DNA from: JALYGY01 sp963800975
Lineage (GTDB): Bacteria > Actinomycetota > Rubrobacteria > Rubrobacterales > Rubrobacteraceae
Direction: 5' to 3'
DNA length: 64,000 nucleotides
NCBI GenBank assembly: GCA_963800975.1
Contig: CAWDDB010000006.1
Span: forward strand, 1-64,000
Part shown: one piece after another, positions 15,637-24,976 of the stretch
Numbering within the stretch: the stretch's first letter is position 1
Layout: every line of letters begins with the position of its first letter
Position numbers and translations under genes: made by a program
Notes under the pieces: model-generated
Seen by the model: the letters and a program-made list of their open reading frames with translations, nothing else
Database searches by the model: none
What the model was told of the DNA's origin: nothing

Positions 15637-16914
15637 ATGGCTGACGTGGCCGATGGACGTACGGCGGAGACGCAGGCCCCATCAAGCCTGGCGGGCAGAC
15701 TCAGGTACGTCGGGCCCGGCATAGTCATCGCGGTGACCGGCGTCGGGGCCGGGGACATGGTCTCCTCGCTCGTGGCCGGCACCGACTTCGGAACCGTCCT
15801 GATCTGGGCCATCATCCTCGGCGCCCTCCTCAAGTTCTTCCTTACGGAGGGGATCGGCCGCTGGTACATGGCCTCGGGACAGACCATGCTGCAAGGCTGG
15901 CACTCCCTCGGGAGAGGGGCGACCTACTACTTCCTGATCTACCTGTTTATCGTCACCTTCGTCTTCGGCGCGGCCGTGACCTCGACGGCCGCGCTGGCGG
16001 TCAGCGCGGCGTTCCCCGACGTGCTGCCGCTTTGGGCGTGGGCCGCGCTGCACGGCGTGGCGGCCTTCCTGATCGTCGGCTTCGGCCGCTACGAGGTCTT
16101 CGAGCGGGTCATGAAGGTGTTCGCGGGCCTGAAGTTCGGCGCGGTGGTGCTGCTCGCGGTCCTGCTGGCGCCGAACCTCGGCGAGCTCGCCGTCGGCCTC
16201 GTCCCGCGGATACCGGAGGGCGCGCTGGTGAACGTCCTGGCCATTATCGGCGGCGTGGGCGGGACCTACACGCTGGCCGCCTACGCGTACTGGGCGCGCG
16301 AGCGCGGGTGGAGGCGTTCGTCCTGGATCCCGATGATGCGGACCGACGTGACCGTCGGCTACGTCCTTACCGCCCTGTTTATGGTGTGCATGCTGATCAT
16401 CGGGTCGGAGCTGCTATTCGGCACGGGTACCTCCATCAGCGACGACGAGGGCCTCGTCGCGCTCGTCGATCCCTTGCAAGACCGCTTCGGCCTCTTCGCC
16501 CGCTGGGTCTTCCTCATCGGCTTCTGGGCCGTCGCCACCGGCGCCATGGTCGGCGCCTGGAACGGTGGCGCCTACCTCTTCGCCGACAGCGTTCGGACCA
16601 TACGCGAGGTGCCGGACGAAGAGGCCGAAGAATACCTTTCGGAGAGAAGCCCCTACTTCCGCGGCTTCCTCGCCTGGATAACGTTCCCGCCCATGATCCT
16701 GCTGGCCTTCGGACAGCCCGTCGCCCTGGTGATCGTCTACGCCTCGCTCGGTGCCCTGTTCCTGCCCTTCCTGGCGATAACGCTCCTCATGCTGCTTAAC
16801 TCCGACAGGGTAGCCCCCGAATACCGTAACCGGATCGTTTCGAACGTCTTCCTCGCGGCCTCGATCATCCCCTTCGTCGTCGTAGGGGTGCAGGAGGTCC
16901 TCGGTAGCCTTTGA
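15637..16914 (+). CDS. Divergent Nramp-family transporter
   Basis: The 425-residue membrane protein has 11-12 helices. The order of motifs is Nramp-like: LRYVGPGIVIAVTGVGAGDM in helix 1, FLTEGIGRWYMASGQTMLQG, and an unwound region in helix 6 (LAIIGGVGGTYTLAAYAYWA). The helix-1 metal motif DPGN of true Mn/Fe transporters is replaced by GAGD, and the helix-6 Met-Pro-His is missing. It probably does not carry the usual divalent transition metals. ATG 15637 is preceded by GGGGGAGGAG. A TATAATG box at about 15594-15600 may be its promoter. Confidence 0.82.
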   Translation: MADVADGRTAETQAPSSLAGRLRYVGPGIVIAVTGVGAGDMVSSLVAGTDFGTVLIWAIILGALLKFFLTEGIGRWYMASGQTMLQGWHSLGRGATYYFLIYLFIVTFVFGAAVTSTAALAVSAAFPDVLPLWAWAALHGVAAFLIVGFGRYEVFERVMKVFAGLKFGAVVLLAVLLAPNLGELAVGLVPRIPEGALVNVLAIIGGVGGTYTLAAYAYWARERGWRRSSWIPMMRTDVTVGYVLTALFMVCMLIIGSELLFGTGTSISDDEGLVALVDPLQDRFGLFARWVFLIGFWAVATGAMVGAWNGGAYLFADSVRTIREVPDEEAEEYLSERSPYFRGFLAWITFPPMILLAFGQPVALVIVYASLGALFLPFLAITLLMLLNSDRVAPEYRNRIVSNVFLAASIIPFVVVGVQEVLGSL

Positions 16915-17184
16915 TGCGGCCCTCAAGGGCCCCTCACGATGTCGTGATGCCCACTGGCTTGTTGTAAACTTCGTGCTTAACAATATTTAACATCGTCTTA
17001 AACAAATCTTCGAAATAATGCGTGTCACAAGGGGTGTAACGGGGTACTATTGCGACCAACGTTTCCTGGCCGCTTCGCTTTCGGTCCTCGATCGGGGCGT
17101 GGCCTGTTACGCTTCTGCCGCGACGTCCTGTCGCCCAGATTACCCGAGCGATGCAAGTGGTTGGCAAGTCAACGGCAAGGAAGG
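16915..17184. promoter_or_regulatory. AT-rich leader of the A-T-R enzyme gene
   Basis: This 270-base stretch holds an AT-rich core (about 16960-17030) with words ttgtaaac, taacaatatttaac and cttaaacaaatc, in strong contrast with its GC-rich surroundings. It is the most likely promoter region for the downstream two-gene operon. No exact -35/-10 pair can be fixed. The alternative upstream in-frame start at 17050 lies inside it. Confidence 0.4.
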
Positions 17185-20100
17185 ATGGAATACTATGCGC
17201 AGGTCTGTGGGCTCAACGTCAGATCCCGGCGTGTTTCGGGTCTCTTCTGGCATCCCGATGCTCTACTCGACGGCTGGCGCCGCGGCGAAGCGGCGCACCG
17301 GGCGCCGACCCTGGTGGTTGGTGCGGTGAGCGCACGACCGTCTGAGATGTGCCTGCACGAGCTCTTCGAGGAGCAGGCACGCCGCTCGCCCGCGGCTATC
17401 GCCGTCGAGGACACGCGAACCAGGCTCACGTACGAGGAGCTCGACCGGATGGCGGACCTACTCGCCTCCCACCTCAGGGAGGCCGGTGTCGGTCCCGACC
17501 AGAACGTCGGCGTCTACCTGGAACGGAGCTCCGAGTACGTGGTGGCGTGCCTCGCTGCACTCAAGGCGGGGGGCGCGTACCTGATCCTGGAGCTCGCGTA
17601 CCCGCCGGCGCTTTTGCGGGACGTCGTCGCCGACTCGAGGCCTCGGATCGTACTGACGCGGGAGCGTTACGCGGGGAACCTGCCCGAGGGTACGGCTCGC
17701 TTTAATCTGGACGAGGGCTGGGAAGACGAGGCCGAGGCTTCTGGAGGTAGAAGCCCGGTTTCCGTGGATCCGGAGAACCTGGCGTTCGTCTCCTACTCGT
17801 CCGGGACGACGGGCAAGCCGAAGGGCATAGCCAACCCGCACCGGGCGCCGGTGCGCTCATACCTGTGGCGCTTTGGGCTCAGCGACTACGGTCCTGGTGA
17901 CAGGGTCGGGTGCAACGTCTTCTTTATCTGGGAGATGCTGCGTCCGCTGTTGCGCGGCGCGACCACCGTCGTCATCCCCGACGACGTTATCTACGATCCC
18001 GGGGCCTTGATCCGCTTTATGGAAGAGTACGAGATCTCCGAGATCCTGATGACGCCGTCCCTGCTCGAGACGGTGCTCGGCGCGAGCGGAGCGGACCTCG
18101 CGGAGCGGCTCTCGGCGTTGAGGGTGCTCTGGCTGAATGGCGAGGTGGTAACCCGCACCCTCGCCCGTCGCGCCATGACCGCGCTGCCGCAGGTGCGCCT
18201 CCTCAACGTCTACAGCTGCAGCGAGACGCACGACGCGGCCGCCGGCGACCTGCGGGAGCTCTCGGAGAACTCCGATTCGACGTATTGCCCGGTTGGGCAG
18301 CCGATTGACCCGGACCGGCTCTACATACTCGACGAGGACCTGCGCGAGGTGCCGGAGGGAGAGGCAGGCGAGCTCGTCGTGGGCGGGGATTGCCTCGCCC
18401 GCGGCTACGTCAAGCTGCCGGAGAAGACCGAGGAGAGCTTCCCCGCCGACCCGTTCTCGTCGGAGGATGGGGCCAGGATGTACCGTACCGGGGACAAGGC
18501 GCGGATCCTGCCGGATGGCAACCTCGAGATCCTTGGCCGCACGGACTTCATGGTCAAGATCCGGGGCTACAGCGTCGAGCTGGGGGCGGTCGAAGCTGCG
18601 ATCGAGCAGAGCATCGCCGTGAGGGCCTGCGTAGTGGTCGCGGACGGGGAGGAGGGCGAGGACAAACGCCTCGTCGCCTACCTGGTCCCCTCGACCAAGA
18701 GCGAGCGCGGGGGACGCTACGCTGGCTGGGAACTCGACCCGAGAACCGGACGCAGCAAGGAGATCAGGCACCACCTGCAGGAGAGGCTCCCGCACTACGC
18801 GGTCCCGGCGACCTTCGTCGAGGTGGAGGCGCTGCCGCTTCAGGCCACCTCCGGCAAGGTGGACCGCGCGCAGCTGCCCGAGCCCCCGGCGCGCGTTACC
18901 CCGAGAACCCCAGAGACCGACGAGCCGGTGCGCAGGCTCTCCGAGGACGCATCCAGGCGCGAGAAGGAAGAAGCCCTCGCGCGGGCCTGGGAGGACGTCC
19001 TCCGCCTGGAGAGGGACGACGTGCAGCCCGAGGACAACTTCTTCGACCTCGGCGGGCACTCCCTCGCCGCGGCTCAGCTCTCGAGCCGCGTCGAAGAGGT
19101 CTTCGGCGTGCACGTCTCGATGGGCGACTTTCTAGAGGACCCAACGGTCGGTGGCCTGTGCGACAGGATCGAATCTCTGCAACGCGCCGGAGGCGAGGGG
19201 CCGACGAGGCCCGACCCGCGCGCCGAGGCGGTCCTGGACCCGGAGATCTCCCCGCAGGCGATCTCGCTGCTCGACGCCCGGAGCGTCTTCCTTACGGGCG
19301 CGACGGGCTTCCTCGGCGCGTTCCTGCTCGACGAGCTGCTCCGGCGGACGGAGGCAGGGATACGCTGCCTCGTGCGGCCCCGCGACGATCTTATGAGTCC
19401 CATCCGCGAAAACCTGCGGAGGTACGGGCTCCGGTGGTCCGACGAAGACCTGGAGCGGCGCGTGGTGCCGGTCGCGGGCGATCTGGGGGAGACCCTCTTT
19501 GGCATGACGGAGGAGGCCTTCGGCGAGCTGGCCGAGGAAGTGGACTTGATCTTCCACGCCGCCGCGGTCGTGAACCTGGTCTACCCCTACGAGGCGCTCG
19601 CGCCCGCCAACGTGGGCGGGACGCGCGAGGTCCTGCGCCTGGCCTGTCTCGACGGCGCCAGGCCGGTGCACTACGTTTCTACAAACGGCATCTTCCCGAC
19701 AGGTCACGGCCTGTGCGAGGAAGATGCGGACCTCGACGCCCTGGCGGACGCCCGCGAGGACGGCTACGGACAATCCAAGTGGGTCGCCGAGAAGCTCGTG
19801 CGAGAGGCCGCCCAGCGCGGCTTGCCGGTCCGCGTGTACCGGCCCGGAAACATCTCGGGACACAGCGTCACCGGGGCCTCCAACCCCAACGACTTCCTCG
19901 GCGCGCTCGTGGCAGAGTCGCTTCGCATCGGTGCCGCGCCCGAGATCGACGACTGGCGCGTGGAGATGACGCCCGTCGACTTCGTGGTTGCGGCGATCTG
20001 CCACCTGGCCGCCGAGCCGGAGACGCCCGGAAGCGTGTTCCACCTCGCCAACCCCGACCCGCCCCAGGCCTCCGACGTCTTCTCGTGGCTGGAGGACATG

Positions 20101-20397
20101 GGATACGACGTAGAGCCGCTCCCTCTCCCCGAGTGGCTGGAGGCGCAGCGCGAGGCGCCACGACGGGAGGCGGAGGACATCGTCGGCAGCATACTGGGCA
20201 GGATGTCGGAGGAGGAGATCCGGGAGGACAACGCCTACGATGACCGCAACACGCGCCACGCGCTCGGGGACGCCGGTCCCGAGCGGCCCGCGATCGACGC
20301 GGCGCTCCTGGGGAGGTACGCGCGGTACTTCGCCGAGCGGGGCTGGATCGGGGCTCCCCCGGTGCTCTCCGGCGGGAGCCGCGCCAAGACGACGTGA
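17185..20397 (+). CDS. Adenylation-thiolation-reductase (NRPS-like carboxylate reductase)
   Basis: About 1070 residues in three domains. An acid is activated as an acyl-AMP, loaded on a phosphopantetheine arm and released by NADPH reduction as an aldehyde. A domain: A3 motif SYSSGTTGKPKG near residue 202, YRTGDKARILPDGNLEILGR, and DFMVKIRGYSVELGAVEAAI. T domain: DNFFDLGGHSLAAAQL with the pantetheine Ser near 625. R domain: VFLTGATGFLGAFLLDELL near 704, then a Tyr-x-x-x-Lys in DGYGQSKWVAE. The position of the amino-binding Asp of amino-acid A domains reads NVFFIWEML, so a non-amino-acid substrate is likely. ATG 17185 has AAGGAAGG too close before it; a start at 17050 or 17347 is possible. The next gene overlaps by 4 bases. 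Confidence 0.85.
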   Translation: MEYYAQVCGLNVRSRRVSGLFWHPDALLDGWRRGEAAHRAPTLVVGAVSARPSEMCLHELFEEQARRSPAAIAVEDTRTRLTYEELDRMADLLASHLREAGVGPDQNVGVYLERSSEYVVACLAALKAGGAYLILELAYPPALLRDVVADSRPRIVLTRERYAGNLPEGTARFNLDEGWEDEAEASGGRSPVSVDPENLAFVSYSSGTTGKPKGIANPHRAPVRSYLWRFGLSDYGPGDRVGCNVFFIWEMLRPLLRGATTVVIPDDVIYDPGALIRFMEEYEISEILMTPSLLETVLGASGADLAERLSALRVLWLNGEVVTRTLARRAMTALPQVRLLNVYSCSETHDAAAGDLRELSENSDSTYCPVGQPIDPDRLYILDEDLREVPEGEAGELVVGGDCLARGYVKLPEKTEESFPADPFSSEDGARMYRTGDKARILPDGNLEILGRTDFMVKIRGYSVELGAVEAAIEQSIAVRACVVVADGEEGEDKRLVAYLVPSTKSERGGRYAGWELDPRTGRSKEIRHHLQERLPHYAVPATFVEVEALPLQATSGKVDRAQLPEPPARVTPRTPETDEPVRRLSEDASRREKEEALARAWEDVLRLERDDVQPEDNFFDLGGHSLAAAQLSSRVEEVFGVHVSMGDFLEDPTVGGLCDRIESLQRAGGEGPTRPDPRAEAVLDPEISPQAISLLDARSVFLTGATGFLGAFLLDELLRRTEAGIRCLVRPRDDLMSPIRENLRRYGLRWSDEDLERRVVPVAGDLGETLFGMTEEAFGELAEEVDLIFHAAAVVNLVYPYEALAPANVGGTREVLRLACLDGARPVHYVSTNGIFPTGHGLCEEDADLDALADAREDGYGQSKWVAEKLVREAAQRGLPVRVYRPGNISGHSVTGASNPNDFLGALVAESLRIGAAPEIDDWRVEMTPVDFVVAAICHLAAEPETPGSVFHLANPDPPQASDVFSWLEDMGYDVEPLPLPEWLEAQREAPRREAEDIVGSILGRMSEEEIREDNAYDDRNTRHALGDAGPERPAIDAALLGRYARYFAERGWIGAPPVLSGGSRAKTT

Positions 20398-21152
20398 GCG
20401 GGGAGCCGCTGCGGGACAGGGTCGTGGTGGTGACCGGGGCCTCGAGCGGCATCGGCGCCGCCGTGGCCAGGGCACTCGCGCGCGAACGTGCCCACGTCGC
20501 CCTCGCCGCCCGCCGGCACGACGCCCTCGTCGAGGTGCAGACCGCCCTCGATCGGGAGAGCGGTGGCTCCGCGGGAACACTCGTCGTCCCAACCGATGTC
20601 ACCGACCGTCTGCGGGTGGGAGAGGCGATCTCGCGCGCCGAGAGAGAGCTGGGGCCCGTGGACGCCCTGGTGAATTGCGCCGGCGTCATGTACTACACGC
20701 TAATGCAGAACCTGCGCGAGGAAGAGTGGGTCCGCACCGTTGAGGTTAACTGCCAGGGGGCGCTCAACTGCGTGGGGGCCGTGCTCCCGGGGATGATCGA
20801 ACGGGGAAGCGGTCACATAGTAACCATCTCCTCCGACGCCGGCCGCAAGGTGTTCCCGGGCCTCGCGGTCTACTCGGCGAGCAAGTTCTTCGTGGAGGCG
20901 CTCTCCCAGGGCCTGCGGCTGGAGACGGCCGGTACCGGGATCAAGGTGACCACGATCCAGCCCGGAAACGTCGCCACCGACCTCCTGACGATGAGCGACG
21001 ACCAGGAGGCGCTGGACCTCTACGGGCAACCGAGCGGCGGGCGCGTCCTGGATCCCGAAGACGTCGCGGCCTCGGTCGTCTACGCGCTATCCCAACCCGA
21101 CCACGTCGCCGTCAACGAGGTTCTCGTGGAGCCCCGCGACGAGCCCGCATAA
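20394..21152 (+). CDS. Short-chain dehydrogenase/reductase
   Basis: The 252-residue protein starts at GTG 20394, overlapping the preceding stop as GTGA. It has a classical SDR fold: TGASSGIGAAVARALA for cofactor binding, an Arg-rich loop (LAARRHDAL) that favours NADPH, NCAGVMYYTLMQ, catalytic Ser in ISSDAGRKVFPG, and Tyr/Lys in VYSASKFFVEALSQGL. Translational coupling to the A-T-R enzyme suggests it reduces the released aldehyde to an alcohol or otherwise tailors the product. Confidence 0.88.
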   Translation: MSGEPLRDRVVVVTGASSGIGAAVARALARERAHVALAARRHDALVEVQTALDRESGGSAGTLVVPTDVTDRLRVGEAISRAERELGPVDALVNCAGVMYYTLMQNLREEEWVRTVEVNCQGALNCVGAVLPGMIERGSGHIVTISSDAGRKVFPGLAVYSASKFFVEALSQGLRLETAGTGIKVTTIQPGNVATDLLTMSDDQEALDLYGQPSGGRVLDPEDVAASVVYALSQPDHVAVNEVLVEPRDEPA

Positions 21153-21156
21153 CGCG

Positions 21157-21178
21157 GGGGCGGTTCGCGAACCGCCCC
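21157..21178. repeat. GC palindrome, family copy 1
   Basis: A perfect 22-bp palindrome GGGGCGGTTCGCGAACCGCCCC lies between two convergent genes and is flanked by CTA on the right. It could terminate both transcripts. Related copies occur at 24883, 37951 and 52613. Confidence 0.8.
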
Positions 21179-21182
21179 TACG

Positions 21183-21857
21183 CTACCCGACTTCCACGTC
21201 GGTGGTGTCCACCTCGCGCGCCTCGTCGAGGCCCATTATCTCCGCTATGACCGCTTCCAGGTCCTCCTGCGTCGCGGCACCGGTGAGCTCGACTATCCCG
21301 TCCTCGGCCGAGTTGACCGAGAGGTCCGTGTCCGCGAGCAGATCCCCCACGTCGTCCGCGAGCGACGCGTTCTCCGTTACGAGGGGATCGGTAACCTCCT
21401 CGCCGGTCTGCGGGTCGATGTAGGCATCGTTGCGCGGGTAGCCGGAGTCTGCGGTGTAGGACTCGTCCTCCCAGTCCTCGCGCGACTTCAGGTCCTCCGC
21501 GGCCTGCGTCTCCTCGGGGCTCTCTGGCTCCGTCACGAACTGGCCCTCGTGCTCGTGATCTTCGGTCTCCGAGTCGTCGGGCGCGTATTCGTCCCCCGGC
21601 TCCTGCTCGTCGCCGACGTGGTCGCCCGGTTCGACGTCGGACCGGTCGGCCTCGAAGGTCGCGAAGTCCACGTCGGCGTCGAGCGAGACGCTCGTGATGG
21701 GCACCTCCAGCAGGTCCCCATCCTCGAGCTCCACGACCACGTACGTCACATCGCCCGCCTCCTCGTTCGAGATCACCTGTGTGATGCGCCCGACCTCCGT
21801 CCCGTCCGTCGCGCGAGCCTCGAGCCCTACCAGACCTCTCTGATCTTCCACTTTCAA
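21183..21857 (-). CDS. PRC-barrel protein with BON-like C-terminus
   Basis: The 224-residue, strongly acidic protein starts at ATG 21857. Residues ~5-65 are a PRC-barrel: GLVGLEARATDGTEVGRITQ, then YVVVELEDGDLLEVPITSVS. A disordered Asp/Glu-rich centre follows (GDHVGDEQEPGDEYAPDDSE). The last ~60 residues (DLLADTDLSVNSAEDGIVEL, TGAATQEDLEAVIAEIMGL) resemble a small BON fold. Such proteins are common in stress-tolerant Actinobacteria, but their biochemical role is not known. It is divergent from the clpC gene. Confidence 0.75.
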   Translation of the reverse strand: MKVEDQRGLVGLEARATDGTEVGRITQVISNEEAGDVTYVVVELEDGDLLEVPITSVSLDADVDFATFEADRSDVEPGDHVGDEQEPGDEYAPDDSETEDHEHEGQFVTEPESPEETQAAEDLKSREDWEDESYTADSGYPRNDAYIDPQTGEEVTDPLVTENASLADDVGDLLADTDLSVNSAEDGIVELTGAATQEDLEAVIAEIMGLDEAREVDTTDVEVG

Positions 21858-22201
21858 ATACCTCCGACCGAATACACCACATCCCTACTTACCACACCAG
21901 CGCGGCGAGCGAACAGTTCTTGCCTTCACGGGCCGAGGCTTCGGTTAAGGATCCCGGCCTTCGACCGGTGCCCGAGGCCGCAAAAAAACCCGCGGGCCCG
22001 TAGACGCGCGACCCCAGAACCCCAGAGCCGCATCCAGAAGCCCATTCTATCGGCAAGGAGCTCCGGAGTGAGCCCCAAGATGGCCTTGATCTACCGTGCA
22101 TCGGTAATAAAATATGAGCGTGACGGGCTTAGATCTTGTTAGCCGGTCGTGCCCCTTCGTTGGGCGGGGCAAAGGATCTCATACAGGAGGATCATTAGAA
22201 G
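21858..22201. promoter_or_regulatory. Divergent intergenic region upstream of clpC
   Basis: The 344 bases contain no gene. An AT-rich stretch ggtaataaaatatgag (about 22105-22120) is a plausible clpC -10 region, and aggagg at 22186-22191 is its ribosome site, 10 bases before the ATG. I looked for CtsR, CIRCE and HspR operators and did not find a convincing match. Confidence 0.4.
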
Positions 22202-24886
22202 ATGATATGCGAGAACTGCGGGGTGAGACCGGCGAGCGTGCGGGTTTTTGGTCAGCAGGGCGATGAGCGATCTGCGGCCTACCTGTGCACGCAGTGTGCG
22301 CGGGAGCTTGGCCTGATCGGGGGCTCAGGGGGGGCGGATCCGTTCGCCATGCTCAGGAACCTCGTTCAGCAGCAGGAAGGCGGCTCGGGGGGCGTCTTCG
22401 AGATGCTCAGCCGGGAAGCCCAGAACGCCGTGATGCGCGCGAGGGAGGTGTCCGCCGGCACCGCGCCGACGGCCGCCATCGGCACGGACCATCTGCTCGC
22501 CGGCGTCGTGACCGGCGACAACGTCGCGACCGAGGCGTTGCGGAGGGCCGGGGCCAACGTGGACGGGATGAGAAACCAGTTCCGCGAGTTCAGAGGAGAC
22601 CCTGGGGAGCAGGTCTACACGTTCACCCCGAGTTCGAAGCGGGCGCTGCAGCTCGCCTTCGCCGCCGCGCGGCAGATGGGCGCGGCGCAGGTAGGCAGCG
22701 AGCACCTGCTGCTCGGGCTGCTCGGCGAGGGCGACGGCAACGCCTACCGGATCCTGCAGCAGAACGGCGCCGGGGACGGCGAGGCCTTGAGGCGCGAGAT
22801 CCTCAGGCTGCTGCAGCAGCGGGGCGGCGGTCAGATGGGACCGCAGGGCGGCATGGCGGGCGCGGCGACGCCCGGCGCCGGCGGTGGTTTCCCCGGCGGT
22901 CCGGGCGGGCCGCAGAGCGACAGCCGGACGCCGACCCTGGACGGACTCACGCGCGACCTGACGCAGATGGCGCGCGAAGGCGAGCTCGACCCCGTCATGG
23001 GACGCGCCGAGGAGATAGCGCGCGTCGTACGTATTCTGTCCAGGCGCACCAAGAACAACCCGGCGCTCATCGGGGAGCCCGGCGTCGGCAAGACCGCCAT
23101 CGTCGAGGGGCTGGCCCAGAGGATAGTCTCCGAGGACATCCCCGACGTGCTGAAGGGCAAGCGCGTGCTCGCCCTGGACGTCGGCGGCCTCGTCGCGGGC
23201 ACCCGCTTCCGCGGGGACTTCGAGGAGCGCATGCGGCAGATGATCGACGAGCTGCAGGCCGAGGAGAAGAACATAATCCTGTTTATCGACGAGCTGCACA
23301 GCATCGTCGGCGCCGGCGGGGCCGAGGGGGCGGTCAACGCCTCGAGCATGCTCAAGCCCGCGCTCGCGCGCGGCGAGCTGCAGGTCGTCGGCGCGACGAC
23401 GCTGGGCGAGTACCGCAAGCACGTGGAGAAGGACCCGGCGCTCGAGCGTCGCTTCCAGCCCGTGCTCGTGAGCGAGCCCACGGAGGACGAGTCGGTGGCC
23501 ATACTCTTCGGTCTCAGGGACCGCTACGAGGCGCACCACCGGGTCAAGATCTCCGACGAGGCGATCGTCGCCGCCGCTCAGCTCTCGGACCGCTACATCA
23601 CCGACCGCTTCCTGCCGGACAAGGCGATAGACCTGCTGGACGAGGCGGCCGCCGAGGTCCGGCTGCGCTCCACGGTCCCGCCCGTGGACGTGAGGCGGAT
23701 TGAGGACGAGCTTGCGACCCTCGAGCGCGAAAAGGAGGATGCCGTAAGGGCCGAGGACTACGAGCAGGCGGCCTCGCTCAAGCAGCGCGAGGCCCAGCTG
23801 AGAGCCGAGCTCGAGCAGCACCAAGAGGGCTGGGCCGGCCAGCGGGAGACCAACGCCCCCGAGGTGACGCGCGAGGACATCGCCCGCATCCTCGAGGAGT
23901 GGACCGGTGTGCCCGCGACCAACATAGTCCAGGAAGAGGCAGAGAGGCTCCTCAACCTGGAGGGCGTCCTGCACGAGCGGGTCGTCGGACAAGACAAGGC
24001 GGTGGTGGCCGTGGCGGAGGCCATCAGGCGCGCCAGGGCAGGCATCAAGGACCCCAAGCGTCCCGTCGGAAGCTTTATCTTCCTCGGACCCACGGGCGTG
24101 GGCAAGACCGAGCTCGCCCGTACCCTCGCCGAGTACCTCTTCGGCAACCAGGACGCCATGATCCGGCTCGACATGTCCGAGTACATGGAGCGGCACACCG
24201 TCTCGCGGCTGGTCGGTAGCCCGCCCGGCTACGTCGGCTACGACGAGGGCGGCCAGCTCACCGAGCAGGTCAGGCGCCGCCCGTACAGCGTGGTCCTCTT
24301 CGACGAGATCGAGAAGGCCCACCCGGACGTCTTCAACATACTGCTGCAGATCCTGGACGATGGCCGTCTGACGGACGCGCAGGGCAGGACCGTCAACTTC
24401 GAGAACACGGTCATCATCATGACCTCGAACGTCGGCAGCCAGCACCTGGTCTCCGAGAAGCAGTTCGGCTTCACCGCCAAGGATGGCGTGGACTTCCGCG
24501 AGACGGAGCGGCGGGCGAGGGACGCGCTGGAGCGCAGCTTCCGGCCCGAGTTCCTCAACCGGATAGACGAGATCATCGTCTTCCAGCCGCTGTCCAGGGA
24601 GGACGTGCTCGAGATCGTGGACATCATGCTCAGGCGTCTCAACAAGCACCTCGAGAGCCAGAAGGTCTCCGTCGAGATCACCGCTCCCGCCAGGGCGTTC
24701 CTCGCCGAGGAGGGCTACGACCCCAAGTTCGGCGCCAGGCCACTGGCGCGCGCGATCCGGCGCCACATCGAGAACCCTCTTAGTAGCCGCATCATAGGCG
24801 GCGAGTTCGGCCCCGGCGACACGATCCTCGTCGACCGCGACGCCGACGGCCTGACCTTCGAGACGAAGGTGCCCGCGACACAGTAG
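22202..24886 (+). CDS. clpC: ClpC-type AAA+ unfoldase with N-terminal zinc finger
   Basis: The 894-residue HSP100 unfoldase feeds proteins to ClpP. Domain order: a four-Cys zinc finger at residues 3-32 (C3-x-x-C6 and C29-x-x-C32), two Clp-N repeats (~65-205), a Gly/Gln-rich linker, AAA-1 with GEPGVGKT near 291 and FIDELHSIVGAGG, a UVR-type coiled coil near 496-530 (LEREKEDAVRAEDYEQAASL), and AAA-2 with GPTGVGKT near 630. The zinc finger is a feature of ClpE/McsA, whereas the rest is ClpC-like. Its TAG stop is part of a dispersed palindrome and a terminator follows. Confidence 0.93.
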   Translation: MICENCGVRPASVRVFGQQGDERSAAYLCTQCARELGLIGGSGGADPFAMLRNLVQQQEGGSGGVFEMLSREAQNAVMRAREVSAGTAPTAAIGTDHLLAGVVTGDNVATEALRRAGANVDGMRNQFREFRGDPGEQVYTFTPSSKRALQLAFAAARQMGAAQVGSEHLLLGLLGEGDGNAYRILQQNGAGDGEALRREILRLLQQRGGGQMGPQGGMAGAATPGAGGGFPGGPGGPQSDSRTPTLDGLTRDLTQMAREGELDPVMGRAEEIARVVRILSRRTKNNPALIGEPGVGKTAIVEGLAQRIVSEDIPDVLKGKRVLALDVGGLVAGTRFRGDFEERMRQMIDELQAEEKNIILFIDELHSIVGAGGAEGAVNASSMLKPALARGELQVVGATTLGEYRKHVEKDPALERRFQPVLVSEPTEDESVAILFGLRDRYEAHHRVKISDEAIVAAAQLSDRYITDRFLPDKAIDLLDEAAAEVRLRSTVPPVDVRRIEDELATLEREKEDAVRAEDYEQAASLKQREAQLRAELEQHQEGWAGQRETNAPEVTREDIARILEEWTGVPATNIVQEEAERLLNLEGVLHERVVGQDKAVVAVAEAIRRARAGIKDPKRPVGSFIFLGPTGVGKTELARTLAEYLFGNQDAMIRLDMSEYMERHTVSRLVGSPPGYVGYDEGGQLTEQVRRRPYSVVLFDEIEKAHPDVFNILLQILDDGRLTDAQGRTVNFENTVIIMTSNVGSQHLVSEKQFGFTAKDGVDFRETERRARDALERSFRPEFLNRIDEIIVFQPLSREDVLEIVDIMLRRLNKHLESQKVSVEITAPARAFLAEEGYDPKFGARPLARAIRRHIENPLSSRIIGGEFGPGDTILVDRDADGLTFETKVPATQ

Positions 24887-24910
24887 GGACGGTTCGCGAA
24901 CCGCCCTTAC
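24883..24910. repeat. GC palindrome, family copy 2
   Basis: GTAGGGACGGTTCGCGAACCGCCCTTAC is a near-perfect palindrome centred on TTCGCGAA. Bases 24884-24886 are the TAG stop of clpC. Confidence 0.8.
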
Positions 24911-24929
24911 TACCGCAACACCGCAACGA

Positions 24930-24954
24930 AGGAGGCCCCGACCAGGGGCCTCCT
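24930..24954 (+). terminator. Rho-independent terminator of clpC
   Basis: A 10-bp stem aggaggcccc/ggggcctcct with a 5-nt loop is followed by ctttattt, 43 bases after the clpC stop. Confidence 0.85.
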
Positions 24955-24976
24955 CTTTATTTGACCGTTCGCGTGT

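Noticed and set aside
21858..22201. CtsR, CIRCE or HspR operator before clpC
   Set aside because: No inverted or direct repeat matching these consensus sites could be found by reading both strands.
22325..24766. 813-codon open frame antisense to clpC
   Set aside because: Long antisense frames arise from codon bias in high-GC genes; the translation has no recognisable domains and clpC is unambiguous.
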